The position numbers and the translations under genes are program-made. Shown piece after piece: positions 16,569 to 27,491 of a DNA stretch of 64,000 nt. Under the pieces are notes generated by a model. That model was not told where the DNA came from and searched no databases. It saw nothing but the letters and a program-made list of their open reading frames with translations. The number at the start of each line of letters is the position of its first letter. Within the stretch, counting starts at the first letter, position 1. The stretch spans positions 2,728,001-2,792,000 of the forward strand of contig NZ_CP022297.1 of the NCBI RefSeq assembly GCF_017310015.1, in the 5' to 3' direction. The stretch comes from Marinobacterium iners. GTDB taxonomy: Bacteria > Pseudomonadota > Gammaproteobacteria > Pseudomonadales > Balneatricaceae.

Positions 16569-18712
16569 ATACTCAGCCCTTGCCGAATACAGCGTAAAAG
16601 ACCGTACTCATACTGCCCTGCCAGCGCCTCATGTACCGCCTTGAGTGAATCACCAAACTGTTGCTGACAAAAACGCATGGTTTTCTCGATTTCAGCACGC
16701 TCACCGGCCGGCAGCTCAACCACTTCGTCTACGCTGATCTTGCGCTCGCGGATCGCATGGGCAAGGTGTCCATAGATGACATTGATCGAAAGCTTCTGCT
16801 GCCGCGCCACCTGCTCAACAGTCATGCCTGAGCGATACAGCAGCAGTGACTCTTCCGCCTGTGCCTGTTGACTATTGGAGGGCTCATCCTGAAATTCGGC
16901 GATCAACTCCAGGAAGGGCTGACCATACAGGTCCAGCTTGCGTTCTCCCACTCCGCTCAGACGACGCATCTGCTCGCCGGTAAGCGGTCGATACAGCACC
17001 ATCTCCATCAGGGTTGCATCATGAAAGATGACATAGGGCGGTACATCCTGCTCCTGAGCCAATTGGCGCCGCAGAGCGCGCAACGCTTCCCAGAGACGAT
17101 GCTCGGCCGGATCAAGTTTCTGCTGCGTGGCCGAGGAACGGCTCCCACCCGTGCGCTTGCCGGCAGCACTGGACACTTTCAAATCGCGGCGCAGTTCCAG
17201 CGTTTCCTCACCTTTCAGTAACGGTCGGCAACGATCACTCAAATGCAGTACACCAAACCCTTGCGGGTCCACATTCAGGTAACCCCGCGCCACCAGCTGC
17301 CGAAATACCGAACGCCACTGCTGTTGATCCAGGTCCTTGCCGATGCCCCATACTGACAACTGCTCATGCCCGCGCTGGCGAGTTTTGTCACTGGATTGGC
17401 CACGCAGGATATCGATGACATAGTTGACCCCATATTGCTGACTGCTGCGGTACACAGCCGACAGGGCCTTACGTGCCGCTTCAGTACCATCCCAGACCGG
17501 TACCGGCTCCAGACAGGTATCGCAGTTGCCGCAAGGCTGGTGCGCATGTTCACCAAAGTAACTCAACAGAGCCTGACGCCGACAGGTAGTGATTTCACAC
17601 AGCCCCAGCATCGCTTCCAGCTTCTGCCGTTCGACCTGCTTCTGGGCCGCTTCCGCCTGCGAACCTTCCAGCATCTGGCGCAGAAAAATCACATCCTGCA
17701 GCCCATACACCATCCAGGCATTCGCCGGCAGACCATCCCGGCCGGCGCGTCCGGTTTCCTGGTAGTAGGCTTCAATTGAACGTGGCAGATCCAGATGCGC
17801 CACAAACCGCACATTGGGCTTGTCGATTCCCATGCCAAAGGCGATGGTGGCCACCATGATGATCGACTCTTCAGTCAGAAAGCGGTGCTGGTGATGCTGG
17901 CGCAGTTTTGCGTCCAGCCCGGCGTGATAAGGCAACGCATTGAAACCACGTTCGCACAGCCAGGCAGCGGTTTCCTCTACCCGCTTGCGCGACAGGCAGT
18001 ACACCACACCCACATCCTGCGGATGTTCATCGCGGATAAAACGCAGTAACTGCTCACGTGCCCGGTCCTTTTGGCCGATACGGTAACGAATGTTAGGGCG
18101 GTCAAAGCCGCAGACAAAGGCAGCGGCGTCGGTCAATGCCAGCCGGTCGATGATTTCCTGGCGAGTACGCGCATCAGCGGTTGCCGTCAGCGCAATGCGC
18201 GGCACCCCGGGAAACAGTTCACGCAATTCGTTCAGTTGCATGTACTCGGGACGGAAGTCATGCCCCCACTGAGATACGCAGTGGGCTTCATCGATGGCAA
18301 AAAGTGCCACACGACACTGACTCAGCAGCTGACGAGTGCGCGGCTGCTGCAAGCGCTCGGGGGCAACATAGAGCAGATCGAGTTGACCGCTACGCAAAGC
18401 CGCTTCAGTCTGCTGCAGCTCATCAAGGGTCATGGCGGAATTGAGACAGCCGGCACGTATGCCCAGTTGTGACAGGGCGCTGACCTGATCATGCATCAGG
18501 GCTATCAGGGGCGAAATCACGACCCCACAGCCTTCGCGTACCAGTGCCGGCAGTTGATAGCAGAGTGACTTGCCGCCCCCCGTGGGCATTACCACCAGTG
18601 CATCGCGGCCATTTATCAGGGTTTCAACCACAGCTTCCTGCGGGTGGCGAAAGGACTCGAAGCCGAATACATCGGCCAGTATTTGTCGGGCGCGCTCTAT
18701 CATGGCCGGCAT
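16565..18712 (-). CDS. recQ: ATP-dependent DNA helicase RecQ
   Basis: A 715-residue 3'-5' helicase of the RecF repair pathway. Domains in order: SF2 helicase with Walker A MPTGGGKSLCYQLP (about 42-55) and DEAH in AIDEAHCVSQWGHDFRPEY (about 140). Helicase C follows with ETGRAGRDG, then a zinc subdomain with cysteines in CEITTCRRQALLSYFGEHAHQPCGNCDTC. Next are the RQC winged helix (about 410-510) and an HRDC domain (LWEALRALRRQLAQEQDVPPYVIFHDATLMEM). A last ~100-residue HTH-like segment has SLLLYRSGMTVEQVARQQKLSINVIYGHL, which is also present in some RecQ orthologues. Two ATGs (18712 and 18703) are possible. Confidence 0.95.
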   Translation of the reverse strand: MPAMIERARQILADVFGFESFRHPQEAVVETLINGRDALVVMPTGGGKSLCYQLPALVREGCGVVISPLIALMHDQVSALSQLGIRAGCLNSAMTLDELQQTEAALRSGQLDLLYVAPERLQQPRTRQLLSQCRVALFAIDEAHCVSQWGHDFRPEYMQLNELRELFPGVPRIALTATADARTRQEIIDRLALTDAAAFVCGFDRPNIRYRIGQKDRAREQLLRFIRDEHPQDVGVVYCLSRKRVEETAAWLCERGFNALPYHAGLDAKLRQHHQHRFLTEESIIMVATIAFGMGIDKPNVRFVAHLDLPRSIEAYYQETGRAGRDGLPANAWMVYGLQDVIFLRQMLEGSQAEAAQKQVERQKLEAMLGLCEITTCRRQALLSYFGEHAHQPCGNCDTCLEPVPVWDGTEAARKALSAVYRSSQQYGVNYVIDILRGQSSDKTRQRGHEQLSVWGIGKDLDQQQWRSVFRQLVARGYLNVDPQGFGVLHLSDRCRPLLKGEETLELRRDLKVSSAAGKRTGGSRSSATQQKLDPAEHRLWEALRALRRQLAQEQDVPPYVIFHDATLMEMVLYRPLTGEQMRRLSGVGERKLDLYGQPFLELIAEFQDEPSNSQQAQAEESLLLYRSGMTVEQVARQQKLSINVIYGHLAHAIRERKISVDEVVELPAGERAEIEKTMRFCQQQFGDSLKAVHEALAGQYEYGLLRCIRQGLSM

Positions 18713-18812
18713 TATCCGCGATCACTGGCATGAAGTCATCCACAGCCATACCCCCGGGGCACGCTTCAGGGTAGAATCATCCGTTGACCTGAACTTGCGG
18801 ATGCTGTGAACC

Positions 18813-19394
18813 ATGAATGCGAACATGCCTGCCCTGATTACCGAAGAGGAATTGGACCGTCTGGAGGAATTTCTGTTCTCCGATGCCGTGTCCGACGAAG
18901 CCCTGGACCTGATCGGCGCCCACGGCTTTCTGTGTGCCCTGAACATCAGCCCCGAGCCGGTTGCCGAATCCGAGTGGCTTGAGCAGCTGTTCGACGGTGA
19001 ACCCGAATGGGCCAATGCTGAAGAAAAAACCGAAATCCTGGCACTGCTGCGCAAGCTGTACCAGACCATCGGCAACGACCTGTACAACGATCAGGAGATT
19101 CTGCTGCCCTGTGAGCTGAGTCTTGAGCCTGAAGAAGATGAAGAGATGACCGAGCTGACCATCTGGGCACAGTCCTTTATGGAGGGCGTGTTCCTGAAGG
19201 AAGAGCAGTGGTTCGGTGCCGATGAAGAAACCGTAGCAGGCCTGCTGTTGCCGATTATGGTGGCCTCAGACCTGTTTGAAGACGAAGAGATCCGTGACAT
19301 CAGCCAGGACCGAGCGCTACGTGAAGAGATGTGCGTGCAGATCCCTGAAGTCCTGATCGACCTCTACCTGCATTTCCACGCCCCGGAAAAATGA
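18813..19394 (+). CDS. UPF0149/YecA-family protein
   Basis: A 193-residue acidic protein of the UPF0149 family. The conserved N-terminal LITEEELDRLEEFLFSDAVSDEALDLIGAHGFLCALNISPEPV and the ELTIWAQSFMEGVFLKEEQWF region are present. The C-terminal SEC-C zinc motif of full YecA is missing. The biochemical function is not established. It is divergent from recQ and ends at a strong hairpin. Confidence 0.85.
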   Translation: MNANMPALITEEELDRLEEFLFSDAVSDEALDLIGAHGFLCALNISPEPVAESEWLEQLFDGEPEWANAEEKTEILALLRKLYQTIGNDLYNDQEILLPCELSLEPEEDEEMTELTIWAQSFMEGVFLKEEQWFGADEETVAGLLLPIMVASDLFEDEEIRDISQDRALREEMCVQIPEVLIDLYLHFHAPEK

Positions 19395-19418
19395 TTTCGG
19401 TTCACTGATCCGCGGGCA

Positions 19419-19439
19419 GGCCGGGCGCAGCGCCCGGCC
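19419..19439. terminator. GC-rich hairpin between convergent genes
   Basis: GGCCGGGC pairs with GCCCGGCC over a short loop. On the minus strand it lies just after the lipoprotein stop; on the plus strand it follows the UPF0149 gene and runs into an AT-rich stretch. Confidence 0.65.
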
Positions 19440-19454
19440 ATATTTACCTGTGCT

Positions 19455-19919
19455 TCAGTAGGTCACACGCAGTGAACTGCCCTGCCCCAGCACTCTGATA
19501 CGATCACCCGGACGGAAAAACTGTCCGTTATCCACTTCCTGTACGACAGAGACCACACGGCCTGAGTCCAGGCGGATGGTCAATTCCTGTCCCTGCCGGG
19601 TCGTGGCCGACTTTTCGATTCTTTGCCCCACCAGACCACCGGCAACAGCCCCGACCACCGTGGCCAAAGTCCGCCCACTGCCGCCACCGATCTGGTTGCC
19701 GGCAATACCGCCGACAACAGCACCGGTACCGGCACCCACAACGCCATCGTCACGTCCTTCGATCACCACCGGCGTCACTGACTCGATAGTGCCATATTGA
19801 ACTGTTTGAGCCTGACGCACCTGATCACGACTGTAGCTTGTGCCATACAGCCCCTGCTGGGCGCACCCGCTCAAAAGACTGGCAGTGAGCACGGTCGTTA
19901 GAATAATGGCTTTATTCAT
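19455..19919 (-). CDS. Glycine-zipper outer-membrane lipoprotein (SlyB-like)
   Basis: A 154-residue lipoprotein. The signal peptide ends in lipobox LLSGC (Cys19). A glycine-zipper 2TM region at about 55-95 has GAGTGAVVGGIAGNQIGGGSGRT and VVGAVAGGLVGQRIE. A small C-terminal beta domain has LTIRLDSGRVVSVVQ and RPGDRIRVLG. SlyB-type lipoproteins stabilise outer-membrane protein/LPS assemblies under Mg2+ limitation. The ATG at 19919 begins the signal peptide. It lies 11 bases after the phospholipase D-family gene and is the last gene of the ABC exporter operon. Confidence 0.88.
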   Translation of the reverse strand: MNKAIILTTVLTASLLSGCAQQGLYGTSYSRDQVRQAQTVQYGTIESVTPVVIEGRDDGVVGAGTGAVVGGIAGNQIGGGSGRTLATVVGAVAGGLVGQRIEKSATTRQGQELTIRLDSGRVVSVVQEVDNGQFFRPGDRIRVLGQGSSLRVTY

Positions 19920-19930
19920 GACACTCTCCG

Positions 19931-21046
19931 TTATCTGATCTTCAATACCAGTTGACTCAACAGTGCCCAGACAAGTTCTTTCGCCTTGCGATACCATGGG
20001 CGACGTGACCACTCTTCAGCTGTCACTTCGTGACATTGCTCCATGTCGACATTGATCAGCTGTTCCACCTGAGCCGTCAGCTCAGGGTTCTCTACCTCTA
20101 TATTAGCCTCTAAATTCCAGCGCAGGTTCCAATGATCGAGATTACAGGACCCCAATGATACCCAGTCATCAACCAACCCCACCTTGGCATGCAGGAAGCG
20201 CGGTTGATATTCGTAAATTCGCACACCCGCATTGAGAAGACGCCGGTAGTAACGCTTTGAGGCATGATAGACCCAGAACTGATCTGTGTAAGGCCCCGCC
20301 ACGATCATGCGCACATCCACCCCTCGTCGCGCCGCACGACGCAGTGCCGTGCGAATCGACAAAGAGGGCAGAAAGTAGGCGGTTTCAAGCCAGACACGGT
20401 GTCGAGCACCATTTACCTGATTGAGAAAGGCAACTTTAATATCCTGCTGATACAGCCCTTGCACAGTGGTCACACGCATACGCGCGCCACCCACTTCAGG
20501 CTGAGCAGACGGCGGAGACAACGCCTGGCCGCTGCAGCGCAACCAAAGACGGTTGAAAAGGCACGCCAGATCCTCGACCACTGGCCCCTGAACCTCGCAC
20601 ATGATCTCATGCCAGGGGCAGCCCGTACGTTGAGACAGCCAGTATTCATCGGCCAGACCGGCCCCACCGATGAATGCCTTATGCTCATCCACCAATAACA
20701 GCTTGCGGTGATCACGAGCAAAGTTGCGAGTCCATTTAGACAGTTGCAACGGATTGTACAGGACCAGTTGAACACCCCCTGCCCGGAGCCGCTCACGGTC
20801 AGCCCGGGCCAGATGTCGACCGCCAAAACCATCGATCAACAAGCGAACATCAACACCCCGCAACACCGCATCAGTGAGCGCCTGAATGAATCGATCCAGA
20901 ATTTTGCCTGAGCTGACCATATAGAACTCCAGCCTCAGGCTGGAGTGGGCCTGTTCAATAGCCTCCAGCATCTGTGGGAAAAAGCACTCCCCATCCACCA
21001 TCAGCGAGACCCGATTGCCACCACGCCACTCAAAGCGCTGCCGCAT
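19931..21046 (-). CDS. Cardiolipin synthase-like phospholipase D family protein
   Basis: A 371-residue protein with two HxKxxxxD motifs, H113-R-K115...D120 (DHRKLLLVDEHKAFIGG) and HAKVGLVDDWVSLGSCN near residue 290. These are the paired active-site halves of the PLD superfamily. Length and arrangement resemble ClsB/ClsC, which make cardiolipin or phosphatidylglycerol derivatives, and there is no N-terminal TM pair as in ClsA. It sits 14 bases downstream of an ABC exporter and 11 bases upstream of a glycine-zipper lipoprotein, which suggests an envelope-lipid operon. Confidence 0.88.
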   Translation of the reverse strand: MRQRFEWRGGNRVSLMVDGECFFPQMLEAIEQAHSSLRLEFYMVSSGKILDRFIQALTDAVLRGVDVRLLIDGFGGRHLARADRERLRAGGVQLVLYNPLQLSKWTRNFARDHRKLLLVDEHKAFIGGAGLADEYWLSQRTGCPWHEIMCEVQGPVVEDLACLFNRLWLRCSGQALSPPSAQPEVGGARMRVTTVQGLYQQDIKVAFLNQVNGARHRVWLETAYFLPSLSIRTALRRAARRGVDVRMIVAGPYTDQFWVYHASKRYYRRLLNAGVRIYEYQPRFLHAKVGLVDDWVSLGSCNLDHWNLRWNLEANIEVENPELTAQVEQLINVDMEQCHEVTAEEWSRRPWYRKAKELVWALLSQLVLKIR

Positions 21047-21060
21047 CGACCTTCCTCATT

Positions 21061-22854
21061 TCAGAGCTGGCGCTGACCATAAAGCTTCGCATACAGCCCT
21101 TGTTGGTCAAGCAGTTCATCATGACTGCCCTGTTCGATAACCTTTCCATCTTCAAAGACATAGACCTTATCCGCCTGACGTACCGCACTGAGGCGATGCG
21201 CCACAATCACGGTGGTACGGCCACTGAGAAACTCGGACATGGCCCGATGCAGGGCAAACTCTGTCTGGGTATCCAGAGCCGAGGTCGCCTCATCGAGAAT
21301 GACCACCGCCGGATCGGTCAGCACCATACGCGCAATCGCCAGACGCTGGCGCTGGCCGCCGGAAAGCCGAACTCCCTGACGCCCCACCATGGTATGCAGC
21401 CCCTGTTCCAGCCCGATGACAAAGTCTTTCAGCTGGGCAACATCCAGCGCCTGCCATAGAGCATCATCTGAAATGTCACGCCCCAGCGTCAGGTTATCAC
21501 GTACAGAACCGTTAAACAGAGCCGGCTGCTGCAGTACCGTGGAGACATGCTCACGCACCCGCTCCAACCCGATCCGTTGCACCGAAACCCCATCAAAACA
21601 GACATCACCCTGTTGTGGTGGATACAACCCAAGCAGCACCTGTACCAGCGTGGATTTGCCGCCACCACTGGCACCGACCAGCGCCACCTTCTGCCCCGCC
21701 GGAATATCCAGGCTGATGCCGCGCAGCACCTCCTGCCCCGGATAATAACTGAAATGAACATCACGCAGACTGATGGAAACCGTTTTGCGGGACTCAAAGG
21801 GGTTCTCTAGCTGTGGATATCGCGGCTCCAGATTCAGAGCCAGCAATCGATTGACCCGCTCCAGCGCTGCCCGCGCACCAAACCAGGCGTACTGCATGCC
21901 CAGAATTTCCTGCACCGGCCCCATCATGAACCAGAGATAACCGAACACGGCCATCATCTGCCCCACAGACAGGTCAGAAAATACTACCATCAGCATGGAA
22001 ACGGCACGGAACAGATCCACCCCGACCATGAACAACATGAAACTGAAGCGGTTAGCCGCATCAGAACGCCATTCAAAACTGGAGGAGTGATTGCGCACCT
22101 GTCTGGCGCGCTCAATCAGCTGCTGCAGATAATGCTGCTCACGATTGGCTGCACGGATCTGCTGGATCGCATCCAGAGTCTCGGTCAGAGCCCCCTGAAA
22201 CAGCTCATAGGCTGAATTTTCCCGCGCCTTGAGATGCTTTACCCGTTTGCCTACGGCCATCGTCAGCCAGATGACAAAGGGGTTAAGAAACAGAATAAAC
22301 AGTGCCAGCTGCCAATGCATCCAGAGCAGAATCACGGCGGTACCGATAATCGATAGCACAGCTACCAGAAAGCGGCTAACCGAACTGCCGACAAAGCGAT
22401 CAACCGTATCCAGGTCCGTGACAAAGTGGGATGCTACGCTGCCGCTGCCCAGCGTTTCGTACTCGGCCATGGAGATCCGCTGCAACCGTTCGAGCAAACC
22501 GGCGCGTATGTGATAGATCACATCCTTGGAGATGATCGTAAACTGGCGTGCCTGCAGCACGTTAAGCCCCAGAGAGAGCAGTCGCAGCAGGACCGTCAAG
22601 ACCAGAACCGACCCAATGTACAGGGGTGGTCCCTGCCAGGATTCAGAAAACAGGTTGTTGACGGTGGCAACCACAACTCCGGGCTGCTCCAGCAGCACCT
22701 CATCAACCAGAAGTGGCATTAACAGAGGCAAGGGCACACTCAAGGTGGCCGCCAGGATGGCAATCAGATTGGCCAGTATCAACTCACGGCGGTGGCGCAA
22801 TGCAATATTGAAGATGTAGCGCCAGTCATAACTGGATGGTGAAGTGGCGGACAC
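21061..22854 (-). CDS. ABC-type exporter, fused permease and ATPase (MsbA-like)
   Basis: A 597-residue half-transporter. The N-terminal ~310 residues contain six hydrophobic helices. The C-terminal nucleotide-binding domain has Walker A GASGGGKSTLV, signature LSGGQRQRLAIAR, Walker B VVILDEATSALD and H-loop IVAHRLSAVRQ. It is likely to work as a homodimer in the inner membrane. The substrate is not readable, but coupling to a cardiolipin synthase-like enzyme and an envelope lipoprotein favours a lipid or lipid-linked cargo. The gene begins about 55 bases after the end of the group II intron, so its promoter must lie in the intron-proximal 55 bases or beyond. Confidence 0.92.
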   Translation of the reverse strand: MSATSPSSYDWRYIFNIALRHRRELILANLIAILAATLSVPLPLLMPLLVDEVLLEQPGVVVATVNNLFSESWQGPPLYIGSVLVLTVLLRLLSLGLNVLQARQFTIISKDVIYHIRAGLLERLQRISMAEYETLGSGSVASHFVTDLDTVDRFVGSSVSRFLVAVLSIIGTAVILLWMHWQLALFILFLNPFVIWLTMAVGKRVKHLKARENSAYELFQGALTETLDAIQQIRAANREQHYLQQLIERARQVRNHSSSFEWRSDAANRFSFMLFMVGVDLFRAVSMLMVVFSDLSVGQMMAVFGYLWFMMGPVQEILGMQYAWFGARAALERVNRLLALNLEPRYPQLENPFESRKTVSISLRDVHFSYYPGQEVLRGISLDIPAGQKVALVGASGGGKSTLVQVLLGLYPPQQGDVCFDGVSVQRIGLERVREHVSTVLQQPALFNGSVRDNLTLGRDISDDALWQALDVAQLKDFVIGLEQGLHTMVGRQGVRLSGGQRQRLAIARMVLTDPAVVILDEATSALDTQTEFALHRAMSEFLSGRTTVIVAHRLSAVRQADKVYVFEDGKVIEQGSHDELLDQQGLYAKLYGQRQL

Positions 22855-22908
22855 CCGAAACTCCCTATCGACAGACCTGTAGTTGCACTACAAATGTACG
22901 CCGTCCGC

Positions 22909-24838
<1,930 letters not shown>

Positions 24839-24844
24839 GCAAAG
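24839..24844 (-). other. IBS1 exon site of the group II intron (EBS1 at 24669-24674)
   Basis: Minus-strand CTTTGC immediately 5' of the intron pairs perfectly with GCAAAG inside the intron RNA, fixing the 5' splice junction at 24838/24839. Confidence 0.75.
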
Positions 24845-24847
24845 AAA

Positions 24848-24870
24848 AACACCCGCGATCAGCGGGTGTT
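24848..24870 (-). terminator. Rho-independent terminator of the YdcH-like gene, intron target
   Basis: Minus strand: stem AACACCCGC/GCGGGTGTT with a 5-base loop and a TTTTTCTTT tail, about 20 bases after the YdcH-like stop. The intron starts 4-10 bases beyond the stem. Confidence 0.92.
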
Positions 24871-24892
24871 TTCAGCGACTGGTCCGGCGTTA

Positions 24893-25138
24893 TCAGTTGC
24901 CGGCGTCTTTCAACATTGCGTACAGCTGATCTTTCAACTGCAGACGCTTCAGCTTGTACTCTTCTTCCGTGCGAGTCGAAGCCGGAAGGGTTTCTGCTTC
25001 CATCTGTTCCACTTCTTTGGTGATCACATGATATTCGTCGAACAGCTTGGCAAAATGCGCATTTTCCATCTTCAGAGTGTGAATCTGATCACGGTATTCG
25101 GGCAGTTCATGGACGAGATCATGGTGTTCAATAGTCAT
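24893..25138 (-). CDS. YdcH/DUF465-family small protein
   Basis: An 81-residue, mostly helical charged protein. DUF465 features are HDLVHELPEYRDQIHTLKMENAHFAKLFDEYH, then LPASTRTEEEYKLKRLQLKDQLYAMLK. The middle helix would form a coiled coil. The function is unknown. The ATG at 25138 is chosen because AGGA sits 9 bases upstream; upstream in-frame starts (25144 and 25165) have poor spacing. Its terminator carries the intron. Confidence 0.85.
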   Translation of the reverse strand: MTIEHHDLVHELPEYRDQIHTLKMENAHFAKLFDEYHVITKEVEQMEAETLPASTRTEEEYKLKRLQLKDQLYAMLKDAGN

Positions 25139-25239
25139 CAACATATTTCCTGAGGTTGTTGTCACGGTACAGTTTCACTATCCTTCAGGCATAATAGGTT
25201 TTCCATGACAGGCGTCAATAGCTATTCGCGGGGGCCCAC

Positions 25240-25749
25240 ATGATCCACACACTTGTCCTTGCTGACACCCCGGTCGGGCCCCTGACGCTGCAGGCCGATG
25301 CCAAAGGCCTGTGCAGAGTCGATTTTGGTCAGCGCAGCACCTCTCAAAACCCTGAGCATCCTGTCCTGCAGGCAGCCGCCAGCCAGCTTGAAGCCTACTT
25401 TGCCGGCCGGCTAAAGCAGTTTGATTTGCCGCTGGCCCCCGTAGGCACCGCCTTTCAGGAACAGGTATGGAACCAGCTGCTCAATATTCCCTGGGGACAA
25501 ACCCGCAGCTATGGCGAGATCGCTGCGGCACTGGGCAAGCCCGGTGCATCACGTGCCGTGGGGCTGGCCAACAACCGCAACCCACTATCCATCATCATTC
25601 CCTGCCATCGAGTGATTGGCAGCAGCGGCGAGTTGACCGGGTATGGCGGTGGCCTCACACACAAGATCCGCCTGCTTGAGCTGGAACAGCTCGCAATACA
25701 ACCCGCCGAATTGCTTGAGCGCGCTCGCGTCATCCGTAAACCGGCGTAA
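25240..25749 (+). CDS. ogt: Methylated-DNA-[protein]-cysteine S-methyltransferase (Ogt)
   Basis: A 169-residue suicide repair protein that takes the methyl group from O6-methylguanine onto its own cysteine. The active site is IIPCHRVIGSSGELTGYGGG (PCHRV), preceded by the helix-turn-helix segment SYGEIAAALGKPGASRAVGLANNRNP. The N-terminal RNase H-like domain is about 75 residues. There is no Ada-type regulatory zinc domain. It is followed by aroA after an 85-bp gap. Confidence 0.93.
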   Translation: MIHTLVLADTPVGPLTLQADAKGLCRVDFGQRSTSQNPEHPVLQAAASQLEAYFAGRLKQFDLPLAPVGTAFQEQVWNQLLNIPWGQTRSYGEIAAALGKPGASRAVGLANNRNPLSIIIPCHRVIGSSGELTGYGGGLTHKIRLLELEQLAIQPAELLERARVIRKPA

Positions 25750-25834
25750 TCGGCCCTCCGAGGACTCGACCTTGACCGGGATACAGGGTAGTTTATGCAC
25801 CCCACTCCCAGTGTTTAAAGTGAAGCTGCCTCAG

Positions 25835-27115
25835 ATGGATACCCTGACCCTGCAGCCGCTGGCCCAAGCCAACGGTGACGTTCAGATTCCGGGCTCGAAG
25901 AGCCTCTCCAACCGCATTCTGCTGCTGGCCGCACTGGCCGAGGGCAGTACTCGTATCACTAACCTGCTCGACAGTGATGACGTGCGCCATATGTTGAACG
26001 CACTCAAGGCACTGGGCGTAAGCTATCAATTGGCGGATGACCGCCGCAGCTGTGAGCTGGACGGCTTGGGGCAGGCATTCAAGGCAGAACAGGCATTGGA
26101 GCTGTTTCTGGGTAACGCCGGTACCGCCATGCGTCCTCTCTGTGCAGCACTTTGCGCCAGCGAAGGCAGCTTTACCCTGAGCGGTGAGCCACGCATGTAT
26201 GAGCGGCCAATTGCCGACCTGGTGGATGCCCTGCTGCCGCTGGGTGCTGATATCGAATATCTGGGCGAGCCGGGTTACCCCCCCCTGCGGATCAACGCCA
26301 AAGGCTTGAAGGGTGGCGAAGTCAGTATTCGCGGCAACATCTCCAGTCAGTTCCTGACCGCTCTGTTGATGGCGGCGCCCCTTGCCGAGGGAGATCTAAT
26401 CATTCGGGTAGAGGGCGAGCTTGTCTCCAAGCCCTATATCGACATTACCCTGCACACCATGGCGCTGTTTGGCGTAGAGGTGGAAAACCACGACTACCAG
26501 CGTTTCGTGGTACGCGCCGGTCAACAGTATCGCTCACCGGGTGAAGTGATGGTGGAAGGTGATGCCTCTTCAGCCTCCTACTTTCTGGCCGCTGCCGCAA
26601 TCGCCGGTGGCACCGTGCGAGTTTACGGCGTTGGCGCCGACAGCGTTCAGGGTGACAAGGCCTTTGCCGAAGTACTGGGCAAGATGGGCGCGCAGGTCAG
26701 CTATGGCCCGACCTGGATTGAAGTGACGCGGGGCGAGCTCAACGGCGTTGATCTGGACCTGAACGCCATTCCTGATGCCGCCATGACCATTGCCACCACA
26801 GCGTTGTTTGCCAAGGGCCCAACAGCCATTCGCAATGTCTACAACTGGCGCGTCAAGGAAACCGACCGTCTCAGCGCCATGGCAACTGAGCTGCGCAAGG
26901 TCGGGGCGGAAGTGGTCGAAGGTGAAGACTTTATCGAAATCACGCCACCGGCACAGATTCAGAGCGCCGCCATCGATACCTATGATGACCACCGCATGGC
27001 GATGTGTTTCTCGCTGGCTGCCTTTGGCGATGCACCGATCACCATCAATGACCCCGGCTGCACCCGCAAAACCTTCCCGGAATACTTCGAGCTGTTCCGC
27101 CGCATCACGGCCTGA
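25835..27115 (+). CDS. aroA: 3-phosphoshikimate 1-carboxyvinyltransferase (EPSP synthase)
   Basis: A 426-residue enzyme of the shikimate pathway that joins shikimate-3-phosphate and PEP. Motifs: PGSKSLSNRILLLAALAEG (Lys22 region), FLGNAGTAMRPL, SSQFLTALLMAAPLAEG, and IYNWRVKETDRL-type NVYNWRVKETDRLSAMATELRKVGAEV. The C-terminal signature is DDHRMAMCFSLAAF. The start at 25835 gives the same N-terminus as the ~427-residue enterobacterial enzyme; upstream in-frame codons overlap ogt. In pseudomonads aroA is often fused to tyrA; here it is not. Confidence 0.96.
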   Translation: MDTLTLQPLAQANGDVQIPGSKSLSNRILLLAALAEGSTRITNLLDSDDVRHMLNALKALGVSYQLADDRRSCELDGLGQAFKAEQALELFLGNAGTAMRPLCAALCASEGSFTLSGEPRMYERPIADLVDALLPLGADIEYLGEPGYPPLRINAKGLKGGEVSIRGNISSQFLTALLMAAPLAEGDLIIRVEGELVSKPYIDITLHTMALFGVEVENHDYQRFVVRAGQQYRSPGEVMVEGDASSASYFLAAAAIAGGTVRVYGVGADSVQGDKAFAEVLGKMGAQVSYGPTWIEVTRGELNGVDLDLNAIPDAAMTIATTALFAKGPTAIRNVYNWRVKETDRLSAMATELRKVGAEVVEGEDFIEITPPAQIQSAAIDTYDDHRMAMCFSLAAFGDAPITINDPGCTRKTFPEYFELFRRITA

Positions 27116-27123
27116 TGCATACA

Positions 27124-27152
27124 GCTTGGGCACGGCTTCAGCGTGCCCAAGC
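27124..27152. terminator. Terminator hairpin between aroA and bolA
   Basis: Perfect 11-bp stem GCTTGGGCACG/CGTGCCCAAGC with a 7-base loop between convergent genes. Confidence 0.8.
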
Positions 27153-27155
27153 GGT

Positions 27156-27476
27156 TTAGCCCTTATCCGCCTTGGAACCACCCATGCAGTTGGGTGACTC
27201 CGGTACCTCACCATTGCGCTGCTGCCACTCTTCGGGTGTATGCAGGTGTAACGCCAGTGCATGGATCGGGTTCTGCATCAACTCGGCCACCAGCCCATAT
27301 ACCAGCTGATGGCGCTGCACCAACCGCTTGCCGGCAAAGTCAGGGCTGACCAGTACCAGCTTGAAATGACTTTCGGTTGCCGGGCCGGAGTGCATGTGGC
27401 TTTCGTTTTCCAGCGCAAACCGTTCAACCTGCATGCCGGCATTGACCAGCTCTTCAATACGTTCCGCAACGCTCAT
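27156..27476 (-). CDS. bolA: BolA-family protein
   Basis: A 106-residue protein with the BolA KH-like fold. The Sx(E)HF motif is ATESHFKLVLVSPDFAGKRLVQRHQLVYG, and ALALHLHTPEEW follows. BolA partners monothiol glutaredoxins and binds Fe-S clusters, and in E. coli also acts as a morphology and stress regulator. The length matches BolA more than IbaG (about 84 residues). Confidence 0.92.
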   Translation of the reverse strand: MSVAERIEELVNAGMQVERFALENESHMHSGPATESHFKLVLVSPDFAGKRLVQRHQLVYGLVAELMQNPIHALALHLHTPEEWQQRNGEVPESPNCMGGSKADKG

Positions 27477-27491
27477 CTACAACTCCAGGAC

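Noticed and set aside
25835..27115. AroA fused to or paired with TyrA, as in pseudomonads
   Set aside because: aroA ends at 27115 with a terminator hairpin and no tyrA or cmk follows; it is a stand-alone gene.
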